Positions 1 through 12,168 are shown, counted from the first letter of the stretch. The stretch: 64,000 nt of DNA from Turbatrix aceti (GCA_963969345.1 OZ017769.1:9613725-9677724); one strand, 5' to 3'. Numbers and translations: made by a program. The notes: generated by a model from the letters alone, not told the origin.

Positions 1-2935
1 CGTTGGCGTTCGAGTTGTCGCTGCATCTTTTGTGACATCCTGAAATTAAAAAAATATTTAGAACGTAGAGTACGTCTTGAATTGAATTGTTTGGATGAAT
101 AAGCAAGAGAGTTTTTTTTCTTTGCCTGGGAGAGAAAGATGTGGGGTTACTAAGGTCAAATTGCCATTTTTGCCTGACAAAGGGAGAAAAGTAAAAAGGC
201 TTTTATGCGGCTTCGCATTGCAGACGAAGTTCGCAAGTCTGCAATGAATTTGCTCGACTAGACTTACGCTAGCTTGGTTCTGTTCTAACCGGATGCAATT
301 TTGGAGCTACGGATATCCCTAAATTACAGGGGGGAAGAAAAAAAATGCAAAAATAGAGTATAATACATCGGCGGAGTTTGTGTACTTCAGATTTACATAG
401 TAAATTTTTTTCTGTTGGATTTTGATGCTTAGATAACAGTTTATTTACTTTTATCTCCCCCGCAAAAAATTGTAACACCTTTTGACTACTTTTTTTGTTA
501 CAACCAGTGAAACAAGCATTGTGCTGGCCTTATTTTAGTCCTTTTTGCATAATTCACAAAGGACTAAAAATAGTATGCAATTTCAATTAGAAACCATGCA
601 AAAAAATAGAAGGGTCAATAACCAAAAAAAATGACGTTGTCATGTATGATAAAATTTGAAATTCAAATCCAAAAAAATCCTGGAATGATGAATGAACGTA
701 CAAAAATAAGCGTTTCATCCGGTAGGATTAACAAAGGCTAAAAGGTTATCGGGGGTTGTAAATATTAATTTGTATACTACATCATTAAAAATAAATCTGA
801 ATTAAAAATATGTAGACAAAAATGGCAAATACTAATGATGTCGGTCTCTTCCTCTTCTTGCGTGGGAGTCTTTTCTCCCACGCAAAAAGTAACCGCAAAT
901 TACAACGCGTAATGAAAAATTAATGAACTGAAAATTATAAACTTAGGCTAGCTATTATAAAACTTTCCTCTGAATAAAGACTTCCCAAAGTGACTTGGCG
1001 ATCAAAAAGGATCCCCACTTAAAAAATGCAAAAATAAAGGTTGCTTTTTTTTTGACAAAATTGAAGTTTTTCAAATTAAATTTTCGACGGCTTTTTGCCA
1101 AGAAAAACCCTTTTTTTAAGTTGCAGACAAATATTTTATCAAGAACTCACTCCAGGGATGAAAAATAAAAAAAAACAGGCAAGAAAAAAAGAGATTTTTG
1201 AAACCCCTGTAACTCAAAGGCTCCGCAAATTTTTTTAGCAGCAAAAGAACTCCCAGTGAAAAAAAGAAAAATCTGCTTTTTGCCCGAATTTTATAAAAAA
1301 TAGGACATCTAGTCGTTTCAATCAGTGTCGATAACAAAAATTTAAAAAATAAATTAAAAAACTCACTTGACGCGGGTCTTGTTATCCACAACGTTGGCCC
1401 GAATCCTTCCTCCGCCAGCCAAAGACGAGGACGCAGCCTGTCCGAGCGTGAATCCAATGTGCTCCTGCGAGACGTCTTCCTGGAGCTCGCCAAAGTTGAC
1501 CCGATTCGTCTTCCGTCGGAGCTCGGTCATGCCCATCATTTCCTTCTGCCGACGAACCCGGCGACCGCCTCTCTTCTTGCTCGCCTTGTCGAGCGGCTTC
1601 GGCAGAGCCTTTTGATTTTTGACCGGCGGCGGCTCGAGCACTTTCTCGATTTTCTGCTGGATCTGATCGGACAGCATTCGTCCCGTAGCTCCGTCCTGGG
1701 ACTCGTGAAGGCTGTCGACCCGGGCTGCGAGGGTGCACTTGGCGGCGATGATCTTGGTAGCCTTCTCCCGGACGTCGGGGGGCAGAGACTGGACCCTCGG
1801 GTGGTAGTAGATGAATCCAGCATGCGGCAGAGACGTCGCAGAAGAAAAACCAGCGAGTGTACGCTTCTGTTTTCCGAGAATTTGTAAATTGCAGGCTGGA
1901 AGCTTGCTGAGGGGTCCGAGGCCTCCGGCCTGGCTGAGGAGCATCGCGGCAGTGCCGGCGCCGACGATGGCACAGAGGTTGGGCGCGATGAGGGTCATGC
2001 GCTGCTCGACGTACTGGTGCATCTTGAGTCGCTCTTCCTGAAGCGTCTGGGCCATGTCGCAGGCTTCGAGGACGATTGCGAGTTCTTCGGGCTCGAGGAC
2101 CTTGCCCTGGGAGGTGGAAGCGGTGACGGAAACAACCATGACGGTCGCAGCGGGCAGAATTTGGCCCATGACTTCGCGATTCTGGGCTTTGCCCTGAATA
2201 TCATTGCCGAGGGTTTGGACGGTTTTGATGTAGTCAACTGGCATCATGACCAGTGATTCTAGCTCGGGGAAACGCTTTTCGTACTTGTCGCGCACGAATT
2301 TGTGGATCACGTTGATTTCTTGGTCGACTTCGGTTGCGAGCTGTAAAAAAAGAATAAAATGGTGTAAAAACAGAAAAATTGGGTAAAAAATGTTGAATTT
2401 TGATCAAAAAGTACAGAAAAAGGTAAAAATCATAAAAATAGGTTAAAATAACCAAAAATGCACACAAATTATGCATTTTACGCCAGAAAACAACTAATGT
2501 TACTCAAATTACGATACCATGGTAAAAAAGATTGTAACACTCAAAAAAATCTTCTTTCATCGTTTACGATACTTCCAAAACAAAAATACCAACCTCCATG
2601 AGGGCAACAATGAGTTGATACTGTGGATCAGCTTCCAGAGGAGCAGTCAGAGGCGGAATCTCGGACAGCGACAACTGTGATTGCAAATTACGAACCAGTT
2701 CTATGTACCTAAAAAAATACATAAAATAAGCCACATAAAGTGCAAAAAAAACCAACTTTTCAGAAGACGTCAGCTTTGCCACATCCGTTACTCTCCCGTA
2801 CGCAGCAACCGGTTGCATGACCGCTTCGGTGACTTCATCGATGTCATCGTTCTCCTCCTCGATTGGCATGAGCTCGTCGACGTCATCGTCGGCGTCGTCT
2901 TCGAAGTCGGCGAGAAAATCATCAGCGAGAGACAT
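1..2935 (-). CDS. PRPF31: PRP31 splicing factor, 3' end cut by window edge
   Basis: Tri-snRNP assembly factor of the spliceosome (nucleus), which binds the U4 snRNA 5' stem-loop together with the 15.5K protein. Four exons are visible: 2935-2757, 2708-2594, 2340-1367 and 39-1. They join in frame, and the last one continues past the left edge. The start is the ATG of MSLADDFLADFEDDADDD, followed by an acidic stretch. The Nop domain is in exon 3: FVRDKYEKRFPELESLV near its start, then IVGAGTAAMLL, LPACNLQILGKQ, KCTLAARVD, and the basic KKRGGRR tail. The final visible exon reads KMSQKMQRQLERQ, matching the Gln/Arg-rich tail of the family. About 435 residues are visible, against roughly 500 in the human protein. 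The last intron (40-1366) is long and AT-rich and I see nothing in it. The gene is divergent from STOML2. Confidence 0.95.
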
Positions 2936-2960
2936 GATTTGATCACTGAAAAGAACAGAA
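2936..2960 (-). other. Leader acceptor before PRP31 start
   Basis: On the minus strand a pyrimidine-rich tract ending in CAG lies exactly 10 bases upstream of the ATG (leader TGATCAAATC, 2945-2936). No coding exon is visible before it. This fits a spliced-leader acceptor or a 5' UTR intron. Confidence 0.6.
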
Positions 2961-3289
2961 AAATGAAAATGAAGCCAAAACGCGACAGAATACATTTACG
3001 ATCACGTATACTGTAATTTTGGCAAGTTAGACGTATTACTCGGCAGATAACAAAGAACAGTAAAAAAGTATTACTTCGGAGAGGAAAAGCAAAATTGCAC
3101 AACGAAAAAAAAAGCGTCAAAGTAACATAACTCTGAACTTCACAAAAAACACGGTCTTGAAACGAAAGTTCGACTGCATAAAAAACCTTGCGTAAATTGC
3201 CGTTTTCCCTTCTTTTTTGAAATCTCATCAATTTTATCAACTCCTGCCGGCTTGTTTTATCACTGTTTGGTGATTTTAACTTACTAAGA
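2961..3289. promoter_or_regulatory. Divergent PRP31/STOML2 intergenic region
   Basis: About 350 bases separate the start codons of PRP31 (minus) and STOML2 (plus), so this stretch probably holds both promoters. I see no TATA box or other named element. Confidence 0.4.
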
Positions 3290-4514
3290 ATGTACAGAGG
3301 AGTCCTGAAGCTGCATTCACAGGTTTTGAGGCCTACGCGTGCGCTGCTGGCTGCGAGGTGAGTTCTTTTTCATTTTGTTGTTGTTTTTTGAGGTTGGCTC
3401 ATTTGCAGGGCTCTTTCCTACTCAGCCCCCCTAAGCGCTCGAAATACGGTTATAAACTTTGTGCCACAGCAAGAAGCTTGGGTGATCGAGCGAATGGGAA
3501 AGTTTCACAAAATTCTCGAACCGGTAGGAGGAAATTTGGTTATTTTGATGATTTTGACTGTTTTTGGGGTTTTTTAGGGCCTAAATTTCCTGATTCCTAT
3601 TTTGGATAGGATCAAATACGTTCAGAGCTTGAAGGAAATTGCAATTGAAATTCCCCAGCAAGGTGCCATCACGCTCGACAACGTCCAGCTTCATCTCGAT
3701 GGCGTTTTGTACCTTCGCGTTGTTGATCCGTACAAGGTGGGTTTTTTGAGGCTGGAATTGTTGTTTGAACGGTTTTTAGGCCTCCTATGGTGTCGATGAC
3801 CCAGAATTCGCAGTCACACAACTCGCACAAACGACCATGCGTTCGGAGGTCGGTAAAATTTCTCTAGACACTGTTTTCAAGGAACGTGAGCAGTTGAACG
3901 TCAGCATTGTTCGTGAGTGGTTTTTATTTGTTCGTTGGGGATTTTACGGTATAAATTGTATTTTAGACGCCATAAACAAGGCCGCAGAACCCTGGGGCCT
4001 GGTTTGTATGCGCTACGAGATCCGAACGATGACGATGCCCCAGCGAGTGCAGGAAGCCATGCAAATGCAGGTCGAAGCCGAGCGACGAAAGCGTGCCGCT
4101 GTCCTCGAATCCGAGGGTCAGAGGGATGCGGCAATCAACGTCGCAGAGGGCGATAAGCGGGCGAGAATTCTCTCCTCCGAGGCAAACATGACGGAGAAGA
4201 TCAACGAAGCCCGGGGCGTGGCTTCTGCCATCGAACTCCAGGCTTCCGCGAGGCAGAAGGCACTCGAACTCATCGGAGAAGCCCTCGAAAAGCACGGCGG
4301 CCGAAATGCGGCTTCCCTCGTCATCGCCGAACAATACGTCCAGGCTTTCAGCCAGCTTGCCAAGGATTCCAATACCCTCATCGTGCCTGCGAATGCCAAT
4401 GACGTCAATTCGATGGTTACCCAGGCGTTGACGGTCTACAAGCAGGTCGCGACTGCCAATGCCAAGGCTTCCGATCAGCCGGCGTCGTCGACTCCTGCCA
4501 TTCCTCAATCGTAA
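3290..4514 (+). CDS. STOML2: Stomatin-like protein 2, mitochondrial (SPFH family)
   Basis: Inner mitochondrial membrane scaffold of the SPFH/prohibitin superfamily, known to bind cardiolipin and stabilise respiratory complexes. Five exons (3290-3357, 3409-3523, 3578-3736, 3780-3912, 3967-4514) give 340 residues, close to the human length of about 356. The N-terminus MYRGVLKLHSQVLRPTRALL is basic and hydroxylated, like a mitochondrial presequence. The SPFH domain follows: VPQQEAWVIERMGKF, DRIKYVQSLKEIAIEIPQQ, ITLDNVQLHLDGVLYLRVVD, and QLAQTTMRSEVGKISLD. The coiled-coil MQMQVEAERRKRAAVLESEG and the C-terminal LVIAEQYVQAFSQLAKDSNT are typical of STOML2. The gene is convergent with CIB2: the two stop codons are only 45 bases apart, so the 3' UTRs must overlap. 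Confidence 0.95.
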
Positions 4515-4559
4515 ATACTTTTTTTAGGCAAGTCGTAATTTATCAAGAATTAAAACAAG

Positions 4560-5717
4560 TCATATACGAATGTGGAATGTACGGATAAAATCTGGTGAAC
4601 GAGAAACAACGTGCTCGAATTCGGCATACGATATCTGGTTGTCGCTATCGAGGTCTGCTTCTTCGATTATCTGCAAGGAATTATTCGTATATTATTGTTT
4701 GGTTGAATTTTGTGATTCGTAAATTAGAAAAAAATAGATTTAGGATGAACTGAACAGTCGATGGATAGATAAAGAACGTAAAAATAGAAAACATACGATG
4801 TCCGTGTCGAGTAACAAAAAAAAACGTAACTTTTGTATCAAAAAATCTCAACGCGAAAATTTTCTGATGCAAAAGTAACATTTTTTTGCTGTTTTTTGTT
4901 ACTTTTCGAGCATTTGAAATTACGATACTTTTTTTGTAATTTTTTACCCCAATTTACGTTGTTTTTTTATTTTGACCCCAATACTCACCCTTTCAATAAT
5001 GAATTCAACTTCTTCATCGGTAAGTTCATCACGTGTAAGGGATCGTATCATCTTGCTGAGATCATCGTGTCCAAGGTAATCATCACCATCAAAATCATAA
5101 ATTCTAAACGCATACTTTAGCTTGAGGGGTAGAGGTGCCATCTCGGAAAATACGCTAAACATGTCGAGAAAATCGTCAAACGTAAGGTTGCCACATCCGT
5201 CTTCGCTAAAGACTTCGCAGATTCGACGACGAAAGGGATTTTCTTTGAGTTCAGGAATTTTTTCGACTTCTTCGAAGGTTAGGGCTACGATACTCGCGCG
5301 ATTGCCCTGCATGTTGGATGGCACTTTGTTGGGATTCAGAGCGTAGAATCTTTTGTATAATCGAAGAATGTCTTTTTTTGTAAAAAATGTGCAATCCTGA
5401 AATTATGAAGATTAAAAAAACGGCGATAATATACCAAAAACAGATTTTATCGTAAAAAAAGTTACAATACAAAAAGTAACGTCTGCATGATCGTAAAAGT
5501 GTTACTTCCGTTCTTGTACGTAACAAAAATTGATCTCAAATACCGTAATTTGAAGTATTACTTTTTCTTACTTCTTTCATTTTTTCGCGGTAAGAAATCG
5601 ATAAACTGATTTATTTCTCAATTGACTCACCTGATATTCATCGAGTTGTTCGGATGTAAACACACCACCCTTACTGAATAGGTTCAAGTCGCTGATTGAA
5701 CTTGCACTGTTGCCCAT
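4560..5717 (-). CDS. CIB2: Calcium and integrin-binding protein 2 (EF-hand)
   Basis: Small EF-hand protein; in animals CIB2 binds integrin tails and is needed for mechanotransduction in hair cells. Three exons (5717-5631, 5396-4989, 4670-4560) give 201 residues, near the usual ~187-190. MGNSASS at the start has Gly2 for N-myristoylation. DCTFFTKKDILRLYKRFY, ELKENPFRRRICEVFSEDG and GNLTFDDFLDMFSVFSE follow. Two complete calcium loops are visible: DFDGDDYLGHDD (EF3) and DLDSDNQISYAE (EF4). The ending SPDFIRTFHIRI is the CIB2/CIB3 signature and separates it from CIB1. The two introns contain several T/A-rich runs but no other feature. Confidence 0.93.
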
Positions 5718-5745
5718 GACTGGTTTACTGACAAAAAACAAAAAT
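5718..5745 (-). other. Leader acceptor before CIB2 start
   Basis: A GTTTTTTGTCAG acceptor lies 10 bases upstream of the CIB2 ATG (leader TAAACCAGTC), with no coding exon before it. Confidence 0.6.
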
Positions 5746-6811
5746 AACAACCGTAAACGTCGTGGAAATGGGTCCACAGGGAAATAATTGAAAAACGAAC
5801 GTTTTCAATTTTTAACTTGAGAAATGGTTGAAGAAAAAAAAGACAAGTGTATAACGGCTGCTGAACCAACCAACCAACAATCAATTCATTCCACAACAAC
5901 GTTTGTCGGTCGGACCTAGCTCGCTAGCCCCTGGCGAAAACGGAGGAAAGGCTGTGCCAAACCCAGCAGCAGCAGCAGCCGTCGTCAATTGTTCTTATTC
6001 CTCATCGTTGACTGCTCACTTTTCTTTTCGGCAAGGAAGCTGACTGGTGGCGGGGGACGGCAAGCAGGGGGGGGGGGGACGAGAGCGTCAATGTTATGGC
6101 CTATGGAGTTTCTCTCATTCCTCGATATTATAAAAAAAACCGTTGGTGGTTGATAGACGCGTCGTGAGGGACATGGGCACGAGCAGATGATGGTGATGGA
6201 ATGCCGAAATGTTGCGTTTTGTAGACGGTTTAGGGATCGTATGATCACGTGATTACGATATCGTATGAAAACGAACAGCTAAACTCTCGACACAAATTTG
6301 AACTTTTCGTTTCGGAAACAGAAGAATACCGTAATGACACAACTCTCAACACGACTTCAAATTTTTCGTCGTGAGAACAGAACAACACCGTAATACCGTA
6401 ATCTATGTGAGATTCCCAACGCGATTTTTTACGAGTACCGTATTTTGCGTAATCATTTTAAAGAACTTTTTTTCTTTTTGTTTTCTTTGAAGTGCTTTTT
6501 GAACGTTCAACTTCCTGTCTTTGCCAGACATGCTCAAACAATTGAAAAACGCGGCCCTCTAATTCATCGGAAAACTGACAGCACCGACATGACGGTCTTT
6601 GCATTCGATGTCAGAAATTCAGAATTATTTTTTGGCGTCTGACGCTAATCACCAAAGAAATGCCGTAAATGAGTCACGTAGCTTGAACTCCTTCCCTCCC
6701 CTGTCTCGATCGTTTCTCATAAAAAAATACACGACGAAACGTAATAAACAGACTGTCACTACAAAAAAAAAGTTGTTGAAAGACGCCCGCGGGCGCCCGT
6801 TTTTGATACAA
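5746..6811. other. Intergenic region, CIB2 to microprotein
   Basis: Probably the promoters of the two divergent genes. It holds a short CAG-type run near 5963-5980 and a run of ten G at about 6067. No further coding region is supported. Confidence 0.4.
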
Positions 6812-7099
6812 ATGTTAGAGATTTTTCTAATAGTCGGTACAACACTCTTAGTATTGAATGGCACAACTGCAGTTGCAGCTGGGATTGTCTGCGCTGTACA
6901 AAAGGTGCGTGGCGATCGTCGCCGTGCATCACATTGTCCTTACTGCTTTCGTCCACGTCGATGGTGGCAGACTGGCCTGAAGTAAGTTTTACCATTCGTA
7001 CAACCTTCATTTTAGTTTTTTTTTATTTTTAGTGGAGAATGCAAAAAATGCTTCAGCACTCGGAATGAAACAACCGACTTTCGCTATCACGAGATTTGA
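6812..7099 (+). CDS. 78-residue membrane microprotein with zinc ribbon
   Basis: Not a family I recognise. Two exons (6812-6981 and 7033-7099) join in frame across a clean GTAAGT..TTTTTAG intron to give 78 residues. Residues 1-27 (MLEIFLIVGTTLLVLNGTTA onward) form one hydrophobic helix or signal anchor. A basic linker VRGDRRRASH follows, then CPYC, 14 residues, and CKKC. The C-x2-C-x14-C-x2-C spacing is that of a small zinc ribbon, and the intron falls between the two Cys pairs. The protein is therefore probably a single-pass membrane protein with a small zinc-binding domain. The start is the only ATG that places a whole hydrophobic segment first. Without the splice the second Cys pair is lost, which argues that the intron is real. 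No partner is suggested by the neighbours CIB2 and La. Confidence 0.6.
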
Positions 7100-7860
7100 A
7101 ATTTGAGTTAGCTGATGGCTTGAAAAAAAGTTTTTTTTTGTAATAACTGCAATAATGGCAAATAAAAAAATAACTAAAGGTGAAGGCAAAAAAAATTAAT
7201 GTAACCCCGATGAATGTTTCCTTTGTTCGTCGGCATCAATGTTGGAAAAGTGGTCAATCGTAAAAATGATCGTATCGTATAATAAAAAAAAATTATGATA
7301 CAAAAAGTAACGCCTGCAAGATCGTAAATTTGTTACTTCGTGTGCAAAAATTACGATTGATTGTGGATAACAAATTATTTTTCTCGGAGTATTACTTTTT
7401 TACGATACATTTTTCTTTTTGTTGGCAGGATTCGTAGCTGGAAAGGATTTGTGATTTTTGTCCTGCATGATTCTCAAAAGAAAAGCCGCATTTGCAATTT
7501 TTATGAAAACTGGGAAACGCATGACAGCCTATCTTCCTCCAATCTATCCTACCACACCGTTCATCCGTACCCACCTCCCCCCTCCCCCAATTTTGTCGGA
7601 CATACGTCAAAGAAATATTTCAAGAACGTTCAAAAACCAAAACAAAGCGCGCCAAAGTCGGCAAAAAGTTTGGCATTCCATAAATTATGAACGACAAACC
7701 AAATGTGTGAACGAGCGAACGCGCGCGCGCCAAGTGGTCTCTGAGCGATTGAAAAAAACCGCGTGTGCTGGCGTTTGTGCAGTCAAGCCTCATTCCTTAT
7801 TTTTGCGTGATTTGAGTGGCTTACTTTGTCTCTCTCCGTCTTTTACCTAACATTTGTATT
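7100..7860 (+). other. Spacer between microprotein and La
   Basis: AT-rich spacer, probably the 3' UTR of the microprotein plus the La promoter. Short open frames exist (for example 7361-7690) but have no recognisable content. There is a short alternating CG run near 7722. Confidence 0.3.
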
Positions 7861-7879
7861 CCATTTTAGTTGGACTAAA
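7861..7879 (+). other. Leader acceptor before La start
   Basis: CCATTTTAG followed by a 10-base leader TTGGACTAAA and then the ATG. The preceding 15 bases are T-rich. Same layout as PRP31, CIB2, PRP8 and the E2 gene. Confidence 0.6.
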
Positions 7880-9392
7880 ATGACGACTGGCAATGACGAA
7901 TCTGCGCTGAAGGCTAAGGTCCTGCGTCAACTGGAGGTGAGTGAAAGGGTAATGTTTTATAAACAAGTATCATTATTGTCGTTTCAGTATTACTTTGGCG
8001 ATGTCAATGTGCAGCGCGATCGTTTTCTTCAGGATGAGATGAAGAAGAACCACGGATGTGAGTTTTTGAATGTTTTTTTGGGTATTAGGCCTAATTTTTT
8101 AGGATTTTGGGGCGATTTTGCTATATTTTTGAAATTTTGCTGGTTTTTTGATTGTTTGTGGTTTTCAGGGGTGCCAATCACCGTTCTTCTGACGTTCAAC
8201 AGACTGAAGCAACTCACCACTGACCAGGCACTCATCGCTGATGCTATCAAGGAAAGCCACCTCATCGACCTGTCAGAGGACAAGGAAAAGATCCGTCGTA
8301 ACCCTGAAGTCCCACTCCCAGAAAACAGTCTGGAGTTCTGGACTGAGGTCAAGTCTCGCACCGCTTACATCGTGCGTTTTTTGTTTTTTGGTTGTTTTTT
8401 CATTTTATACATTCTTTGTATTTTTAGAAGGGTTTCGAACCGGAAAACACGCTAGATGACATCCAGGAGTACCTCGCGCCTTTTGGCAAGGTTGTCAACA
8501 TTGTGCTCCGACGACTGAAGCCTTCCCGCGTCTTCAAGGGCTCTGTTTTCGCGACTTTTGAAACGAAGGAAGAAGCTGAGAAGTTTGTGGCCAATGAAGA
8601 TTGCAAGACGTTCAACGGCAAGGAAATGACCCGACTGATGCAGAACGAGTACTGGGCGCAGACGATTGCCGAGACAAAGGAGCGCCGAGCTGCTGAGAAG
8701 GCTCTGAAGAGGCAGAAGAACGACGAGGCTGAAAAGGCCTTCTCCAACGTTCACTACCAGAAAGGCCAGATCCTGCTCATCAAAAATGTCTCTCCTACCG
8801 CGAGTTTTACCACTGTTCGTGATTTTCTGTCCAAGTACGGTGAGGTCGCATTCGTTACCCGGGACGGCGAGTCTTCTGAGGTTGGTTTTTTTGTGTGTAT
8901 TTGTATCCTTATTTTTGCGATTTGCAGGCGTCGGTGCGTTTCAAGTCCGAGGAAGAAGGCGCTGCGACGCGTGCGCTCGAAAAAATCACCGAAGACGGCG
9001 ACAACTTTGCATTCGAAGGCAACAAGCTGGAGGCCAGCGTGCTAACAGGCGACGATGAGGACGCCTACTGGGCAGACTTCACCCGTGCCAAGGCAGAACG
9101 ACACAACCGGATTTCCGATCACAGGCGTGGTGGACGCAAGCGTCACAACAACGATCGTAACAACGAAAATCATCGTGGAAACAAGCGTCCGCGCGGCGGC
9201 GTTCACAAGAAGTTTGGAGACGACGGAGAACTCAAAGAGGAACTCAAAGACGAGCCAGCCGAGAGCGGTGTACAGCCAAAAATTGAACAGACCGACATCG
9301 GTGAATCTCCTGCCGAAGCCAAGGGCGACGCTGCTGCTCCGGAAGACAGCAAATCCGCGGTCCCTGTCAAGGTTGAGGCAGCTGCCAATTAA
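7880..9392 (+). CDS. SSB: La autoantigen homolog (RNA 3'-end chaperone)
   Basis: La binds the UUU-OH tails of RNA polymerase III transcripts such as pre-tRNA, U6 and 5S RNA, and protects and folds them in the nucleus. Five exons (7880-7936, 7988-8057, 8169-8371, 8428-8880, 8928-9392) give 415 residues; human La has 408. The La motif is at about 8-95 (LRQLEYYFGDVNVQRDRFLQ, WVPITVLLTFNRLKQLTTD, and EDKEKIRRNPEVPLPE). RRM1 is at about 108-185 (YIKGFEPENTLDDIQEYL, then RVFKGSVFATFETKEEAEKF). A charged linker ERRAAEKALKRQK and the second, atypical RRM (KGQILLIKNVSPTASFTTV, VRFKSEEEGAATRALE) follow. The tail is basic then acidic, with KRPRGG as a possible nuclear signal. The gene is convergent with STE24. 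Confidence 0.95.
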
Positions 9393-9746
9393 TTCACCCG
9401 TTCATCGTGTGAGTGAATTGCGTTTCTGATACCCTATTTACATTGTTTTTTCAATCTCATTGTTTTCTTTCTTTGAAGAAAGAAAGCGTAGTCGTTTTCT
9501 TTTTTTACGTTTGGGCCATTTTCCTGACATTTTTTGTCGTCAGAATTTGGTCACTTGTGAACAGATGTGTTTTTTTCGCCCTTCTGATTGATCCACTTGT
9601 TGTTTTCTGATTGTTGAATTTGTTTTGATTCTCATTTTATCCGATAATTATACACAAATGATGTGTTCACAAATGCGCGGGTCAGAAAGGAAACATGCGT
9701 ACAGAAACAAAAGTCCAAAGCGCAAAAAGCAGCGATTAACATCTGC
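9393..9746. other. Convergent 3' region between La and STE24
   Basis: The 3' UTRs of two convergent genes. A perfect short hairpin made of TTTCTTTCTTTG and AAGAAAGAAAGC lies near 9465-9488. No gene is seen. Confidence 0.35.
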
Positions 9747-11690
9747 CTACTTGTACTTGGCAAGCGCCTTGACGCGTTCCGGAGTCGGGGGATGCGAGTG
9801 ATGGACCGCCGAGTAGTAGGGATCGTCGACGGGCAACGAGAGATTGTCGACGCCCAGCTTGATGAGACTCGACGACAGGTCGTCCGCGAAGCCGAGATCC
9901 GCAGAGAAAGCGTCCGCTGCAAATTCCATGCTGCGGGCGACAAAGCTCTGTGCGATGCCAAACGCTTCGTTGTAGACGGCCATGACGAGCTGGAGGACGA
10001 GGAGGAGTCCGATGATCGTCGGACGGTCGTTGTAGAAGCCGAGGGCTTCGAAGAGCACCGACGCCTGGTAGAGGTGGCCGAAGATGAAGAGCGAGAGGAA
10101 GAGGTTCACTTCCGTGACCGTCAGGTTGATGAGGTTGTGCGACATCTTCCAGTGACCAATTTCGTGTCCCAGCACAGCAACAACCTCGTCGTCGGTCATT
10201 CCCTTCTTCTTCGGAGGCTCGTCGCCTTCGGAGGAGGTGGGCTTGGGCGCGGCAGCAGTTGCAGTTGCATCGTCATCCTTTTTGTCCGTCTCACCAAAAA
10301 GACTCAAAATCGTTTCCGGGGACAACAGAGTGTCGTAAAGCACGATCCGCTTATTGTTCCAGAATCCATACATGTAGGCATTCGAGTGCGAAGAACGCTT
10401 GGATCCCTGGACGACGTAAAGCTTGGTCAGGGGAAAGCCAACCTTCTTTGCGAGAGTCTCGATCTTGGTCTTCAACTCGCCTTCTGGGAGGGGAACGTAT
10501 TTGTCGAAGAGAGGAGCGATAAATTCGGGGTAAATGGTCATGAGACACTGAAAACATTTCAAAAGTGAACCAAAAGTAGGGTTGGGCAAAACAAATGCTT
10601 ACAAAGATGATGAGCGAAATGAAGAGCCAGACGTAGAAGAAGAAATAATCGCCACCCCACTTGACGAGCCAGACGAGGCCGGAAACGATGGGCGCCGTGA
10701 TGAGGAAGTAGATGAACGTCTTCTTCAGCTTATCGGTGGTGAAAAATGAAACAGTCTGAAATTGAAACACGTGCATGAGGATGATATTTTAGGCCAAAAA
10801 ACGTAAAATCTAAATTTTTAGAAGTTCAAAAATTTAATGAAACCGAAATTTTAGGCCTCGAATAAAAAAAATGGTAAAACCGAAATTTTAGGCCAATATG
10901 CCTAAAAAAAACCAACCTGCTTGTTAAAACCATGTTTTTCTTCAATGACAAAGGTATCGTACCAGCTGAATGGAAAAGATATGATAAAATCAACGACATT
11001 CATCAAAATAACGTAAATGAGAGTGTGAGGAATCTGAAATTAACGAAAAATAAATTTTGACCCCCTAACAATTTGGCCCTCACCTCGGATGACGCAAATT
11101 GTCCACAAAAGTTCCACAACGCAGGCATCCATCCTCCAAAGATGAAAATTTGTAACTGAATTTGGGTAAAAATGGATACGATGAGTTCAAAGCGATCCTT
11201 ATCAAGTTTGTAGTTACGAGCCTTGGTAAAGTTACGTTCGGAGATTAGGAATGCCACGTGTTCGGGTCGTTCGACGGCTTTGAGGTGTGCTTGGTACTGA
11301 AAAATGCATTTATCGTTGGCACACGGAGAAAATGTCAAAGTAAATAATTGCAAAGAAAAAAAAAGAAGGATTACGAGTACAAATTGCACTTTCATGTGAC
11401 TTTGGAAAGAAAAAACGTAATACAAAGAGTAAAGTTTGGAATACCGTAAAAAAAGTATTATTTGTATTACTTCAGAAATCATGAGTTTACGTTACTTCTG
11501 CATATCATAAAAAAACCGGAGTACTACTTTTTTCTTTCCTGGGAGAAATTTGTTATCATCGCTAGTTTACGTCTTTTTAAACCACAAATGCGTCAAAAAA
11601 ACCAACCTGTCTCCATGCAAGGTAAAACTCAAAAAAGAAAATTATCCACGAAACGCTGAATAGAGTCCAATAAATAGTCGTTGGCTCCAT
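9747..11690 (-). CDS. ZMPSTE24: CAAX prenyl protease 1 (STE24/ZMPSTE24)
   Basis: Integral ER and nuclear-membrane zinc metalloprotease that removes the AAX residues of prenylated CAAX proteins (prelamin A in vertebrates). Five exons (11690-11607, 11296-11084, 11033-10917, 10755-10603, 10547-9747) give 455 residues, against 475 in human. The zinc motif HEIGH sits in VVAVLGHEIGHWKMSHNLIN, and the third ligand region is MEFAADAFSADLG. Other hallmarks are GGDYFFFYVWLF, EFIAPLFDKYVPLPEGELK, LYVVQGSKRSSHSNAYMYGF and FYNDRPTIIGLLLV. An acidic and Ala-rich insert (DDDATATAAAPKPTSSEGDE) precedes the zinc site, as in other members. Start: MEPTTIYWTLFSVSW begins the first membrane helix. No leader acceptor is evident here. 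Confidence 0.95.
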
Positions 11691-12160
11691 GATGAATCAG
11701 CACAGAGTGCTGTCCGACGTCACACAAGGATTTTACGTCCTTTCCTTCGGGAAGTAGATGAAAGTCGGAAAAAATATATAAAACCCGTGTCGATGATTGA
11801 TTGGCGCTGGATGTGTAGTGGAGAAGAGGGAAAGTTGAATTTGAAGACAAAAACAAAAACAAACAATTCAAAAAGCAATCAACGAAAGTCGAAACTTTCG
11901 ATGACGGAAGAAGAGAAATAATTTATACTCCGAAATGCAAAAAAGTGAGTTGAAAGTGCGGGCAGCGTGCGAAGACTGCTGCGGAAGAGGTCGAAAGTAC
12001 ATGACCGGAAATTTTGACCGGGATTGTTTGCGGCACACCAAAATGTTCCGGCCGATTGTTCGTTCTAGTTCATGAGCGCGAGTTGAGCGAGCTCAAAAAA
12101 TAGAAAATGGAATTAAAAAATTGGTTTCCTGAAACCAAAAAAAAATCTGGGTTTTCAAAG
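11691..12160. other. STE24 upstream region
   Basis: Upstream region of STE24, probably its promoter; no gene is supported. Confidence 0.35.
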
Positions 12161-12168
12161 GTTCATAC

